From NCBI RefSeq assembly GCF_905404315.1, contig NC_066267.1, positions 6,090,501-6,154,500 on the forward strand: a stretch of 64,000 nt of DNA, in the 5' to 3' direction. This document shows positions 13,501 through 28,500 of this stretch, piece by piece. Origin of the DNA: Leptidea sinapis (taxonomy: Eukaryota; Arthropoda; Insecta; Lepidoptera; Pieridae). How positions within the stretch are numbered: position 1 is the stretch's first letter; the number at the start of each line of letters is the position of its first letter. Below the pieces are notes generated by a model. It was not told the origin of the DNA and searched no databases. It was given only the letters and a program-made list of their open reading frames with translations. The translations under genes were made by a program, and so were the position numbers.

Positions 13501-16500
13501 CCTCCATAAGTGTCTACTATTAATTCAAAGCAATGGTACTAAGCATGCCCAAACAAAATACTTATCTCAGACAATAAGACGTAACGCGTAATGTGCACCA
13601 GTGAAACCAATGATACCAAAGTGACCAAAAACAAGTAATCTATCATGTTTACGATGTATTCCCACTTTGAGTAATATTTATCCATGTATAATTTAAATTC
13701 GCTGAATTGTTGAAAATAATCACTAAGATTTCATATTGTATATTTCACTGGCTTCACTCGGTACTTTCGTGTACATCATTGTTTATTCTCTGAACCAATG
13801 TGATGATACTATTGTGACTGATAATACGAGTGTTTTCTTCTTCTTATTATATTCTTAGTATATTCTTCATATGACAATCGTAATACACCAAAAAATAATA
13901 TCACAAAAATGAATTTTCCTCTGTACATATGTACAGATGACAAATTTTCCTCTGTACATATGTATAACTGTCACAGTATAAGCTAAAGCAGTAAGGACAC
14001 TAAGTAAGTAACAAACGTTAGCAAATGCTCACGTACACAGACATAGGTCTCAACGCTGCAATGTCCGTTTAGTGCTCTTTTGCTGTTATGCGTGTTAGCA
14101 TCCGCGTGCGGCCTATTTTATTATTTTATACATGTGTATAAAGTAATTCCTATCATGCGTTAGGTTAGAAAGCGGATTTGATGCAGGTGGGACATTGTCT
14201 TGCGTGTGGCCAGGAGCGTGCCTAGTAAACGCATGTCACGCCGCGTTGAGACTTGCTTCTGTGTGCGTGGGTAGTGGCTAACGTTTGTACGTAGTTTCCT
14301 TACTGCTTAGTGTTTAGGTTTAGAGCGCCGGGATCACAGTATATTATGCATATCCCGGCTATTTACATAGAAGTACATTACAAACATTACTTTTGAATTC
14401 AGTTCTTTAAAGTATATGCCTGGCATTGACGTTACTAAGATGGCGGCCTGTCCCTATATCAACGTGCGGGGATTGGGTGACTATTATTACAGACTCGTTG
14501 TACCAGTCACATGTAAGAATACAAAACCAACCTCTGGAACGTCTGGCGCTTCACGTAGTTGTCTCGCACAAACTCCACAATCTGTTTCTGAGTTTTGCCG
14601 CTGTATCTGTAAAACAAACAGAACATTCGTTACACAAAATTGATGAAAACCAGTTAAATTGTTTGTTTAACGCTAGTATTCTTCATGCACAAGTGATTCC
14701 TCCGGTGAAACAAGAGAGTGTGAACAGCAAGCCATTGATAGGGGCCATCCAAAAATTACGTACCACATTAAGAGGGTGGGAGGGGGTCGACGAAGTGTGC
14801 CATTGTGTGACGAAGTTCCACAAATTTTGTAACTTCAGAACACACTTTTAGAATGAAGCTAAAAAGTGATTTAGATATAATATTTACCGTAAATTATATG
14901 ATGCAGTAGGTATGTTGATAAAAAAAAAACAAAATGAACAAGAAATTAACAACACATTATGGAAAGGTATGAAAAGTAGTGACGATGTTGCTGTTTCATA
15001 AATTTGTAAATGTAAAATTTAAAAAAAAATTAACAAAAAAACAACCGACTTCAAAAACACTACTCCAAAATAATAGATATAATATGCACTAAAAAGTATA
15101 AAAATAATTGCGTATTTTTATACAATCTAATTAATTAATCTAATAATTAGATTAGAATATAATAATATATAAATAATACTAGAATTATTCTAGTTACGAT
15201 TATTGTAATTGTCGGTGTTAAAAAAAAATAAAAATATTTTTTTGTTTTTAGTTAGTCTCTTTCATAAGTATATATTAAATCTTTTGTATTTATATATACT
15301 TACTACGTTTCAAATTAAACAATTTTTCTTCTTTCAATGATCCGTTACCACCAGGTGAAACGAAGCTCGTTTGCGAAGAGACAGAGATGACTCACCTGAA
15401 AGAAGACCCTCGCGACAACACCTTCGTCTTGTGCCTGGGCAGACGAGAGACGGTCGAGCATCGGAAGAAGCCGTGGTTCTCCACGCACTTCTTCCAGAAG
15501 TTCTTGCACTCGTTCCGGCCCTCGAAGAAGAACTCTACCACGTCTCGATAGTGGCTCTGCAAATATTCATACACTTAAATAAGTATGTGAGGTAGTTAAA
15601 ATATTCTTAACTGCCTAATACTATAGAGGTATATACATATATTTTATAGCGCCAATAAGGCATTTAAGAAATAAACAAATGATTCACCAGTATATTGCGC
15701 ACAATCTTCTCAGGCAGTAAACAAAAAATTTCATAATCGCTACAGAATTTGGACTAACATTAATCTATACTAATATTATAAAGCTGCAGTGTTTGTTTGT
15801 TTGTTTGTTTGAACGCGCTAATCTCTGGTACTACTGGTCCGATTTGAATGATTCTTTCAGTGTTGGGTAGTCCATTTATCGAGGAAGGCTATAGGCTATG
15901 TTTTTTTCAAAATTAGGGATCCGTAATAAAATTGCTATTTTGTAACACAAGGTGTAAAATCGAAAACCTATATCGCTGCAAAAACTATTGACAATAGAAC
16001 AAAATGATGTACAGGCTATAATATAGGCAATATTTTATTACTTATAAAACTATCGCGTGAATTATACTTTATATGGCAAAACAACGTTTGCCGGGTCAGC
16101 TAGTGATTAAATAAAAAGCAATTAACGAATGGTTTGCCTAGCAAATTTTTATGTACCAATTACAATTACACGGTGGAGCCAGAATCACCATATTAAATAA
16201 ACACACGAATTAAGTAATTTAACCGTTAAAAAAATTCAAAAATATAAATACATAGTTCATCTAAACAAATAAGTGGGCACTGACGCCTACTTCGTGCCTA
16301 CCTGTGCGTTCACGTAAGGGTGGTTAATTTTTTATATATATATAATTTCAATATTTCAATTACTTACTTTCATTGCTAAGGTTAAGATAATTAAAGGTTA
16401 CTTGTCAAGGTGAAGTAGTATAAACACGAGTAGTGTTTATAGTCGACATTCTAGGTCCAGCTGTATATTACTATGACGTCTTAAGCAAATTAAAAAATTG

Positions 16501-19500
16501 TAGAATCAGCTTCTGGCACCTTAGATCATTTATCATCTAAAAAAAGTTGAGGTTTCTCTATTTTGATCAATGTACGCACACTAACTCAAAGTGGCATATA
16601 ATCGAGATGGTATGTTTAATTAATAAGCACATTGAGGAATTTGCTAGAAACTGTGATATTCATAGTGTTAACACGAGGAACAAACATAAACTTGTTATAC
16701 CTACTACTCGGTTAAGTCGAGTTAGTAAGTCTTATTGGGCGATGTATATGCTTATGCTTTTACAATATGATCCCAGAAGATGTACAAAAGAAAAGTATTA
16801 CGAAATTTAAAAGAAAAGTTAATAAACGTTTGTGTGGAAAAGGCTACTATAGCATAAACGATTTTCTTAATGATACCACAGCATGAGAATGAAGCGAACA
16901 CCCTCAGGCGCTTTAATTATAAATGTTTATTGTACGATATCACATTGTTATCCAAATTTTTATAAAAAAAAGCCCTCGAGTTTCTTGCGCCCGTTGTTCT
17001 CAGGTCTGAGTTTGTCTATTATGGGTGGTAGTTTTTGAGGGTTCAATAAGTGATTTTGAATCCTATTTTGAATAAAAATATTTGAATTTGAATTTACATC
17101 GGTTGTCTAGTAGTAGCAAGAGGCTATCTAGACGTATAAATTATCTATGTGTGGCGCTTATCGCATCTGACAATTAGACTGTTGTTCTTACATAATAAAA
17201 CAATATCCGGACGACCGAGCCTTGCTCGGATTTTTAAGAATGTACAAGACTTGAACAAAAAAAAAACTAATAGGACTTCTGGATTCGAACCGGGGTCTTC
17301 TGCTTTCCAGATCACCCAATGTCCCATCTGAGCTATAATAGTCTTGTATATAGTGGCGAAATTTACCTTTGTATTCTAATGTTATTGTAGCTGTTTCTCA
17401 TTCAAACATGGATAAAACCATTTTTTTAAATTGAAACCTAGCTAGATCGATTTATCACCCCCGAAATCCCCTGCATACTTAATTTTATGAAAATCGTTGG
17501 AGCCGTTTCCGAGATTCAGATTATATATATACATGTTGGACACTAACATATCCCTCCGGATGTAGCTTGATGAGGAACCGCTTCCGCTTGAACGATATCT
17601 TCCTGATCTTGGCCCAGCTGAAGGTGTTGATCTTGGTGAAGTGTTGGAACACCACGACGCCCATGTGAGCGACCGCCAGGTTCAGCGGGACGCCTTCGTG
17701 GTCTTTCGCCGGATGCATTTTGATGCCTACTCAAGAGAGAAAAACACAGATTTTTTATTATAATTATAAATTTTATTGTAAGATATTGACTAAATTAACA
17801 AAAAAAAACCCAGGTGAGTTTCTTGCGCTCGTTATCCTAAGAACAGAGGCATACTATTTCAACTGGATGGTAGTTTTTGGCGTTCAATAAGTGATTTTAA
17901 ATCCTATTTTTAATAAAAATATTTGAATTTATGAACTATGTGCGTTGGATGCTTCGTATTCCGATTCATCGATCATAAATTTTGTTACAATTGATTTTGG
18001 TATGGTTTTTTATTCAATATCCGATTATTACAGTCCATTTAATAAACTTATAACTTATAATTAACTTACATGCTCCACTTACGTCCCACGCACATTCATC
18101 AAGTTTATTCCACACGCATTCAAATAATTCATCCAGTTATAATACAATTGATAATTTCAGAAGCTTAAGACCGTCATGTAAAAAATAACCTACGAGGCAC
18201 AACATGCATTTTTGTTGAAGAGTTTATACAAGAAGTTTATATTCTTTTAAATAACCGTCAAGATTTTCTCCCCGCCCCAAAGCTCTGCCGTCACAATGAT
18301 CCATGTGAATTGGTCGAAATACCAACTACAAGTACCTACACATTACATCTTATCACGATCATCATTATATAAACCAGAAGACGTCCACTGCCGGACAGAG
18401 GCTTCCCCCATTTGGGGGGTTTTGCCATAATCGTCCCGCTTGACAGGGGGTTGGCAGTAGATGTTGATGCACTCTTCAAAACCCGCAGGAGGAGATGGGG
18501 TGGTGCCATTCTGGTGCGACACCACACACACATCATTACATTACATGATCCGTGTATGCGGTTGTATTAAAAAAGTCTGGTAAAATTAATAGAATAATAA
18601 TACTGACACACGCAAATTATCTTGCCCCAAACTAGGCATAGACTGTACTATGGGTGCAAGACAACGATATATTTAATACAATATACTTACCTAAACATAC
18701 ATAACTACATATAAACATCCACGACTGGGAAACAAACATTCATATTCATGGGATTCGAACCCGGGACCACTAGCTAAGTAGGCAGGGTATTTAACCACTG
18801 TAGGGGTCGTCAAAATGATACAGTTTGTGAACTATAAAATCACATAAGGATTTACACCAGTATTATAATGCCTGAAGATTTTTGAGAACACAATTAAATA
18901 TGATATAAATGACTTACCATACAGTTCACATCTTCTCGCAGTCTCCAGCAAATTCAAATCGGCCTCCGCTGGACTCTGCCCTCTGTATATCCAGGATAGT
19001 GTTACAATCATTGATTAGCATAATGTCGTGTAGTAAGTTGTGTCGTAATGTCTATAAGTAATAATTTGACTGAACATGAAAAAACAGACTTGCAATTCGT
19101 CGTCAAATAAGAAGAAAAAAGAAGTTACAACATGCTGAAATGTTTTTGAGATGAGAGTTATATAATATAGTTGGTACTCTTAGTTGGAACATCCCTAACG
19201 GCCGTTCCCAATATTCAGTCTATCTCCAGCTGTGGCCTACTTGAAATAAAAATCGTAACTATAGTTGACTTTTGTATCCCAATAAACTTATCGACGGTAA
19301 CTCACCTTATCCGTATTGTATACTTTGGGACCTTCAAGATTAGAGCATACTCTCACCTTAAAGACCAGCAATGCATCTCTTGACCCCTGGTGTTGTGGAT
19401 ATCCTTGGGCTATTGTTTGCCCCCTCTTATATAAAAGTACAGGCAATTAAGTAAATAAACTATTTTATGTAACAAAATTATACTCGCATATGCTTTTTAT

Positions 19501-22500
19501 GGTTCTCCATTATCCGTTTCTCTGACTCCGGGTCCTGTCCTGTGAAGAACTTGTACCCGCTGAGGTACGAGTGGTCCGGGTAATCTTCTGGCACAAAGTC
19601 GCCGCATTCCGCTGAAAATTGTTACGTCAATTATTAGCATTTCAAACTAAATTTTTTTAGTCTATCGCATAGTTTCTCAATCTTTTTTTTTTTGCTCACC
19701 GCCCACTTTGAGTTTGTGTTTTTTTTCTAGAGAATTTTTGTGTATATTTTTGCCTTTTTAGACTATATATTTTAATCTACCCACGCCCCATCTGCGCCAT
19801 CTCAATGCCCCCTAATTTTATCTGGGTCTTCTACTGCCCCCTCCCCGAAAGTCTCAAACGCCCACAAGGGGGCGTTATCACCCACGTTGAGAACCTATGG
19901 TCTATCGGATCCCACTGCTGGGCAAAGGCCTCCCTTGCTTTACTCCATTTATGTCGGTGCTGTGCCAGCTCCGACCAGGTCTTACTATTGGCATCCAGAT
20001 CGTCACGCCATCGTTTTCGGGGTTTTCCTCGACGTCTTTGGCCGTCTTGAGGCACCCAAAGTCAAATACTTAATCAGGCCATAAATACTGTTTCAATTAC
20101 AATTAAAAATAAACAAAATACTATAAAATATACAATATCTATTGATAGCTAGCCTCAACGTTTAAATGACTGTATTGCAGCCAATGGAGACTACTTCGAA
20201 TAAGTTTTTTATATTTTAAATTGTTTTATATTTATGTATTAAACTAACACACTGTATAAGTAATAAATGTTATTTGCAATAGAAATTCTTCTTTCTTTGT
20301 TTCAATATTTATGGCAAGCCTAGGTATACTTTATTTAAATAAACTTAAACTAAGCTAATTTGAATCTTAGAAATATGACATTTAAACTACTGAATTAACC
20401 ATAATATGGTGAGTACCAAGAGAGGTTCGAGTCCCGCATCGTCCATAAATTTTGGTATGTAAAATAAATTTGAGCCTTTAACTTCAAAATGGGAAAAGGA
20501 AAGAAATTATAACATTTATCTTTATATATATAATTCTTCTGTGAGTGTGTATGTCACTGAACTCCTCCTAGACCGATTTGGATGAAATTTTTTGTGTGAG
20601 TTCAAGGGGATTCGAGGATGGTTTAGATTCACAATTGAACTACCTCCTAAACGGCTGGACCGATTTTGATGATATTTTTGTGTGTTCCAGTGAATTTGAG
20701 ATTGGTGTGTGTCTTCAGGTGGATTCGAGAATGGTTTAGATTCACAATTAAACTACCTCCTAAACGGCTGGACCGATTTTGATGATTTTTTTGTTTGTTT
20801 CAGTGAATTTGAGATTGGTTTAGATTCTCAAATACGTCCATATAATATAATTCTCTCCGTCCATATAAATAAGAACTCCTCTTAACGGCTGGACAGATTT
20901 TGCAAATTTAAGACGTGTGTACAGGACAACGTCTGTTGGGTCCACTAGTCTATATATATAAAAATGAAATGCTGTTCGTTAGTCTCGCTAAAACTCGAGA
21001 ACGGCTGGACCGATTTGGCTAATTTTGGTCTTGAATTATTTGTGGAAGTCCAGAGAAGGTTTAAAAGGTGAATAAATAGGAAAATGCTGCTAAATTAAAT
21101 AAAAACAAAAGATTTGTTTTTCCATTGATGTGTCCATACATAATTTCTATGAGAGAGTTTTGAAAAAAAAAAGTTAGACAGTTCTGCTGTGAAACAATTT
21201 CATTACGACAGCAGGGTGCATATTTTACGAAGTAATTTTTGATGTTATAATATATTATTGACAAATTCATATAAAAACATTATTTTATTTATTATATACA
21301 GAACAACGTCTGTCGGGTCAGGTAGTTAGAAATAAAAATAATGGACAGACACACGTTCACACGTCATATTACAGGGTGGCGCAATAGGACGTGCATACTG
21401 CATCATCTATTTTCGCGGGGTAGAAAGTGCGCGGGCGGGGGGAGTCTGCATCGTTGGGTAGGCGGGCTCATGGAGTTTTAGTCACTATGAGTCACTTCGA
21501 CGGGAAGTGTCGCGCATTTTGCGTGCGCGCATTTTACGAGAACTCTCGTTCATACATCGTTACTAGGCGTTTATATTGTTCTGAATATGGACTACGGCAA
21601 ATTAGTGAAGCTCCGAGTGCTAATTTAATTAAAATATGGGTACAGCGTTTTGAAGAGACTGGTTCAACGTTTAAACCACAAGCAAAAGGTCGTCCAAGAA
21701 CATCTAGGACCGACGACAATATTGAGAGAGTTATGCAGTCTGTACGAGGAGATCCACAAATGTCTACTCGCAAGAGATCGTCTGTCTTACACTTATCGAG
21801 ACGAAGTTTGCAACGAATTTTAAACTTGGATCTTAAACTGCATCCTTACAAGCTGCAGTTAACACAAGAATTGAAAGAGTCTGACTTCGGAGCAAGGCTC
21901 GCATTTGCTAATGAAATGCTTAATCGATTTTCCAATTTTGACAATATCCTTTTCTCAGATGAGGCCCACTTCCATATCAATGGGTTCGTAAACCGTCAAA
22001 ATTGTCGTTACTGGAACAGTGAGAATCCCAAACTCAAGCACCAGAAACCACTGCATAGTCCTAAAGTGACAGTATGGGCAGCAATCTCTGGTAGAGGAAT
22101 AATTGGACCGTGTTTCTTTGAAAATGCGCGGGGGCAATACGTCACTGTTAATACCGAACGCTATGTTGCGATGTTGGAAGGTTTTTTGGCTCCAGAGCTT
22201 GAAAATTCAAGAATAGTGAATTCTAGGACTTGGTTTCAACAAGACGTAATTACCTGTCGCACATCAAATGACTCCATGGCGGTTGTGAAACAGATGTTCC
22301 CTGGCAGACTGATTTCGAAAAGAGGTGATATCCCATGGCCCCCACGTAGTCCAGACGTGACGCCTCCTGACTTTTTTTTGTGGGGATACCTCAAGAACAA
22401 AGTCTACAGCAATTATCCGAAAAACATCGATCAGCTCAAGGAGAATATCCGTAGTGAAATGGCAGCGATTACACCAGCATTACTGAAGAAAGTTTTCAAT

Positions 22501-25500
22501 AACTTCCTTTTGCGATTAGAGGAGTGTCGTTGTAGAGAGGGTCATCATTTAGACGATGTTATTTTAAAAATAAACTTCAGTTATTTCTTAATAATACATC
22601 AATTTTATTTTAACTATACCTTTTGTATTTATTTTTTAATCAATATTTTAAATATGCACGTTCTATTGCGCCACCCTGTACAATCCCCAAACTAGCCATA
22701 GAATGTATCAATTGTTTTCTGACGACGATATATTCTATACAATATTTATACTTAGCATATATGTACTTCTAAGTCTTAGCATATTCTTCTAAGGATAGTA
22801 ATTAACTTGTAGAGACCCTGGTACCAACTTTCTTTAAAAATATGCTATGGAAGAGCGGAGTCTCCTAACACGGGAGACGGCTTAAAAGGACGCTCCAATC
22901 TTGAATATTTGTTTATTTACATACTGTCTTGGTAAAGTAGTTTCGGGCGCTCGCTCTAGTATGTCTTGTGGTCCTACATACCCTGCGCTATGTACTGCAA
23001 AGGGGTCGTTGGTAAATGTTTTAACTGCTCGTTAAAAAAATAAATGCTCTAGCGTAACAGCAATATGGATACAATTTCCACGATTCTCGGGGAAGCAGAA
23101 CAATTGGGAATCAATAATTGTAAAAACTAAGATGGCCGCTGCGTGAAACTATCACTGCAACAATAATGCCCAAGTTTCTTGGGGTTGTAGAGAACGAATT
23201 TGGCACCATATTTGTCGACCACTTTCCCGACACAAATTTAACGCGGATAAAATCGCGAGTTAAAGCTAGCACACATATAAATACATCCATGACTATATAA
23301 GAATAAACCATTCACATATCAGACTTACTTTGTGCCTACCTAACGGTATTCGAACACGGAATGCCTTCGAAATCACTTACCAGTGAGGCAAAATATAGTT
23401 GTAGAGGATACAAAATATTACACAAAATAATTACTGAATGAAACTGGCAAGTTCCCTCGTCTGGGTCGTTTATAACACCAACTGTAGTTTTTTCATTTTA
23501 ATTAAATTACCCGCGCGCGAACAGGGAGAGCTTTTAAACAGTTTCACCAAACAAATATCTGGCTGCCTTTTAAAAACATTAATGACAATGTTTACTAAGA
23601 CACTCAATGATTTTTTCCTTATGCCTATCAATTACAAATTATTTAGTATATCGTATTAATGTATTTTAAAAATATATACTGTATGGGAATACGAAAAATC
23701 CTTATTTTTTTTTGTTTTGTGGAAGAATTATCTTAATTTACGCAAAACCTTTTAAGGACAAGTTAAGTATATCTAGATTAACGACTTTTGTTCACAACTA
23801 TTGCCGAAGTGTAATAGTAAATTGCCTAAAAATATATTTTCTTTTTTGTGATACTAAGGTCGCACAAGTGCTTGTAATTTTATTTATAAAATTAAGGGAC
23901 GAGACGAGCAGGACGTTCAGTTGATAGTATTTGATACGCCCTGTCCATTACAATGCAGTGCCGCTGAGGACTCTTGGAAAATACAAAAATTCTGAGCGGC
24001 AATATAATAGCGCTCGTCACCTCGAGACGTAAGATGTTTGGTCTCATTTGCCGAGTAATTTCACTAACTAGGGCGCCCGTGAAACCGAAGCACAATATTG
24101 CTTACACATGGCTGCTTCACGGTAGAAAAAGGCGCCGTTGTGGTACCCATAATCTAGCCGGCATCCTGTGCAAAGGACCCACCCACTGGTAAACTTACAT
24201 TGGTATGGGTGTATAGCACGTGAGACTTTAGAATTTAAACTTTTGCGTTGTGAATACTAGTTTAAAGACAAATATTTCAAAACACCGCACTTGATAACCG
24301 TCACGTTATCACCATATATTAAGTTCGTGAAATGATATGACATTGGGAATAATGCAAGTAGTTAAAACAGGTGAACGAAACCTGATGATTCAAAGTGAAT
24401 ACATGATAATATTGAATAAAGAAATTCCGAAATTAGAACAGATTTTTTATTTTTGAATGAATAAATAATCATCTAAGTTGAAAAGTGTTAGAACAAAAAC
24501 ATTTAATCACAGTTTACGTAAGTTGCCCTTAAGATGTGTCGCGTTAGTTACCAGTAACAGTAAGGGTAACTGGTAACTAACTTACGCATGCTGGGCAGCG
24601 AAGAGGCTTTCAAGGCGGCTTCTTTTTTCTGCTAGCACGTTATGATGCAGAAAGAGGAAGTCGAGAACCCCTTAGAGAGAAGGCACAATTGCAGAGGGCA
24701 GCAAAGCGGGGCAGAAAGGGGAGAGGGGTCGAACATGACCTTTCAACCCCAGCCCCGTCTGGCAGCCGGTAGAGAGCCACTGGTCGCCTCTTCCCCAAGG
24801 CTATAAGTACATACTTTATTAAGTCTTTGAAAAACTATAGTCTATGGCCTAAAAAGCATTGTTTATACTGTAAACAATGTACAGTGGTGCCACTGACAAA
24901 TAAATCTGACCTAGTTTTATGGTAGGTGCATAGAAATATTAGGCAACACGTAGTACATACCATATTACATAAATAATATTTTCATGTTTAAAATTATCAT
25001 CATCATTAGACTATACATTTTAATGTGAAACTAAAAAAAACTTGTTAATATAATTTGCCAAGATGCTGCTAGGTATGTACACCCGCCTGTATCTGTATGC
25101 CGTGATATGCCCTGCTAAGATCCTCCTTATAAATTCCTTTATATCGAGGAGGTTTAGTGGGTATTACCAAGCTTGGCCAACTGCTACCTAAATAAAAGAC
25201 ACTCTAAGTGGTTTTGAGTACCACACTCCCTGTGCCATATGGTGCGCAGGGGTAGTACGGAAATATATTTCCTCCTCGATAAAAAAAAAATAAGTTCAAG
25301 TACTCCGGTATAAATAGAGCATTATCTTATTAGTGAGTAGCGTGGCCACAATTAGCGTCCTTCATAAAAGCTTCAGTTTAATATCCGAGAGGCCACAGAA
25401 TCCGGCTAATAACTTTGGTTGTTAGCAACAGTTAACTACTGCGAGAGGGCCGAAAATTTTGCCAATTACGTAATATTACACAAGTTACATTTGATGCTCA

Positions 25501-28500
25501 GATAATTTATACGTCTAGATAGAGTCTTGCTGTCAGACAACCGATATAAACAGGGCAGGAATATTAGTTTAGTGTGCGTGACAAGCTTACGTCTTACACT
25601 CGCGTTTTGTATGACACTTTGTGTTAGTGTGCGTGAACTGCTTAAAATAGAGGTTAGTTCTAAAGTTTTCGACGTTTTCACAGCTGTAATTGTCTATCTA
25701 GACGTATAAATGCTCTTAGATTTGATTTAATTAGTTGAAGAGAAAAGTTTAAGACCAGTTAAAGAGCCACTCGAATGGTACAAAATGAACATTAAAATAA
25801 GCAAAGACTGTAACCATTCCATATTAATTCATAATTTCAGCTGTATTCCTTCGTACATAGTGGCGTATTTTAAAGAGGAATGTTAATTTTAAATGCAAGC
25901 GGGTTTTTGCCGTAGATTTCAGGGTGTTTATTTGAGACCCAATTGCAATGAAATTCGTTTCAAATCAAATCACTTTATTCATGTAGGTCAAGGAAATGAA
26001 TGACACTTATGAATGTAAAAAGTTTTCTTTTCTATTTATATATTTACCGCCACTACGGAAAAGGTTGAGCTTTAATGAGACAAAGATGCAAGAAACTCAT
26101 TGCTACTCTTTTAAACCGACATTTACGGCTTCATCTTTCTTTTAGAAATCATTTCAATTAAAATTTATGTACCTAAGTAGCGCCCCTTCACGAGTACGAC
26201 ATTCGGGCCAGCTTCGGAAGGGAACGACCCGTCCCACATCTCCACCACATGCAGTGACATTTAAGGCTGGGGACCGAGCGGATAGTCTTGAGGAATCGAG
26301 CGTTACCTCTCTCGCACAAGATTGCCATAGTTATAAATCAGAATTAGAAAAGCATATTTAATTTATTACAAACATAACATAATACAATTTCTTTTACAAA
26401 AATAACAAAACTATGTCATGTTAGATAGTATTGGTGTACAATTAAAAAAGTTTCGTACAATTTTTATTTCGATTGAATGATTAGCATGGCTCCAACTGTA
26501 AAAGTAAGGGGTATTTTGGTGATGTTTTTTTCACACTGTCTTTAAAAAATAGAAATGTAAAGAAAAACTTAATTTCCTTCTCATAATCTGTAGATACATA
26601 ATTATTTTTTGTAAAAATTCAAGCTTTATATAAACCATCAAGAAATGGTAACAATTACGCGCTATTTTGGCGATTTCATGGCATATGTGAGCATGACTAA
26701 GCCTGTCACAGTTACTCAATCGTGTATTAATTGTATTTTTTAAATATTTAATACACAGATAATCATTATACTATGTATATAAAGATAAACAAAAGTGACA
26801 AAGGTTATTTTGCAGCGTAATATAATCTGGAGCATACAACGTTTAAAAGTCAGTTATCAAAGTTTTTTATAAAACTGATAAGTCACTATTGGAAATTTGT
26901 AATCCCAGGAATCACGGATTCCAGCTCGAACTTAATCGATTTTATTTCCAAATTAGTTTACATATCATTATTGTTTAGAACATCTTAACATCCGTAATAT
27001 GTTCCTTCTAGGGGTGTTCGATATTATCGAATATATAACGTTTGTCTACTTGAGAACTTTTTTCATATTACAAGGTCACATATAAAATTAATCTGCGCTA
27101 AATTTGGAATGCCCTCCGAGCAATCGACCCAGAAAATACTTTAATATCTTATTACAAAGCTCTGAGCACAAAACTTAGGCCTTCAAAAGACCTACAAAAT
27201 CTTAGAGCGAAATTTCAATAATAACCGTATTCAAGTTTCTCAACGACTTAGCGACAGTTCTGCTGTGACATTAATTTATTACAGGAACAGAGAACAACGA
27301 AATTAGTGTTGATGAATAGAATAGAAATATATAATTAAATAAGAAATATTGCACACGGTGCTTTTCTTTGCTCAACGCGCTAGGTTTATAACAAAAGTAA
27401 TGAAAGAATGGAATTACCTGTTTATTCTAAAATTTATTTATTATTTTTGAAAGCGATATCTATCTGTAAAGGGTGTATAAAATCGTGTACTATATCTTGA
27501 GGTGTATATTGGTATTAAGTAGTGAGTACATATAAATATTTATTTTCGGGAAATAATCACATTTAAAAAGAAGTGAAAACAACGTGAAATAACGTACCCA
27601 ATTATAAATGATTGGTAACCTCTGCCTGCAGCCATTTTCATTCATCCCCGCCCACACACTCATTTCATTGATGCTACCTGCAAAGGGCGCGTGGGTTGCG
27701 GGCGGGGAGCGACTAACAACGAACATTTTGTATTATTAAATACATAATTCATTATTATATACACTTGCTCAGCGTTTCTCAACCGCAGGTTCTGCTCGAC
27801 GTGACCGCCACTGACTCCGATACATTTAGTGCAACGTTTCACGACATTGGTGTAACACCCGTGTCAGTCTTGCAAGTGCATAACTTTGTTCGTTATCGCT
27901 ACAAGCTGCGGCGTAGTTCCAATTTTTGCGCCCTAGACACATGAGCATGTTAAAATGCTCTTCATTCGAGTTCATGACGCACAAAAACTAACAAACCATA
28001 ACTAACTAACATTACTTAACATCAAAAATCGACGCTAGCACATCCGATGCGAGTTTTCGCGTAACTGAGTGAGTGTAAATGTTTTAAAATAATAATTCTA
28101 ATTTATGCGACTGGCGGCATCGGCCAAAGGATACGGACAAGGTGCGAGGCGAGATGCCCCGCCTTTTTCGATTGAGTCGCCCGCGCCGGCCGCAGCTGAC
28201 GCTATGACCTTATGACCTTAGTTTACTGATAGAATAAATAGGTCTGGGGTTCTCAAGATTTTTGAATCCATTTAATATGAAATGTTCTTTTTACTGTAGC
28301 GTTTAATCTAAGGGGTTTTCAATTTTTTTTGTGGTGTCTCCGCATTCTTCATCATATGCGAGTCAATTATCGTACACACTGTTTATATGTAGAATTAAAT
28401 ATAATTTTTAAAACCCGATGTTTGCTAATGACTCAATAAGTAAGCGTCAACCGGAACAAACGCTGTTATCATATAAACTCAACAGGCCATTCTTTCACAT

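Noticed and set aside
17268..17335. Possible tRNA gene on the minus strand
   Set aside because: A- and B-box-like motifs are present but no acceptor stem can be paired; fits a SINE remnant.
19484..19487. GT donor (CGA|GTATAA) for exon 5
   Set aside because: Poor donor consensus, and it forces a downstream acceptor that deletes the conserved GQ; the GC donor explains the family sequence better. Not excluded without RNA data.
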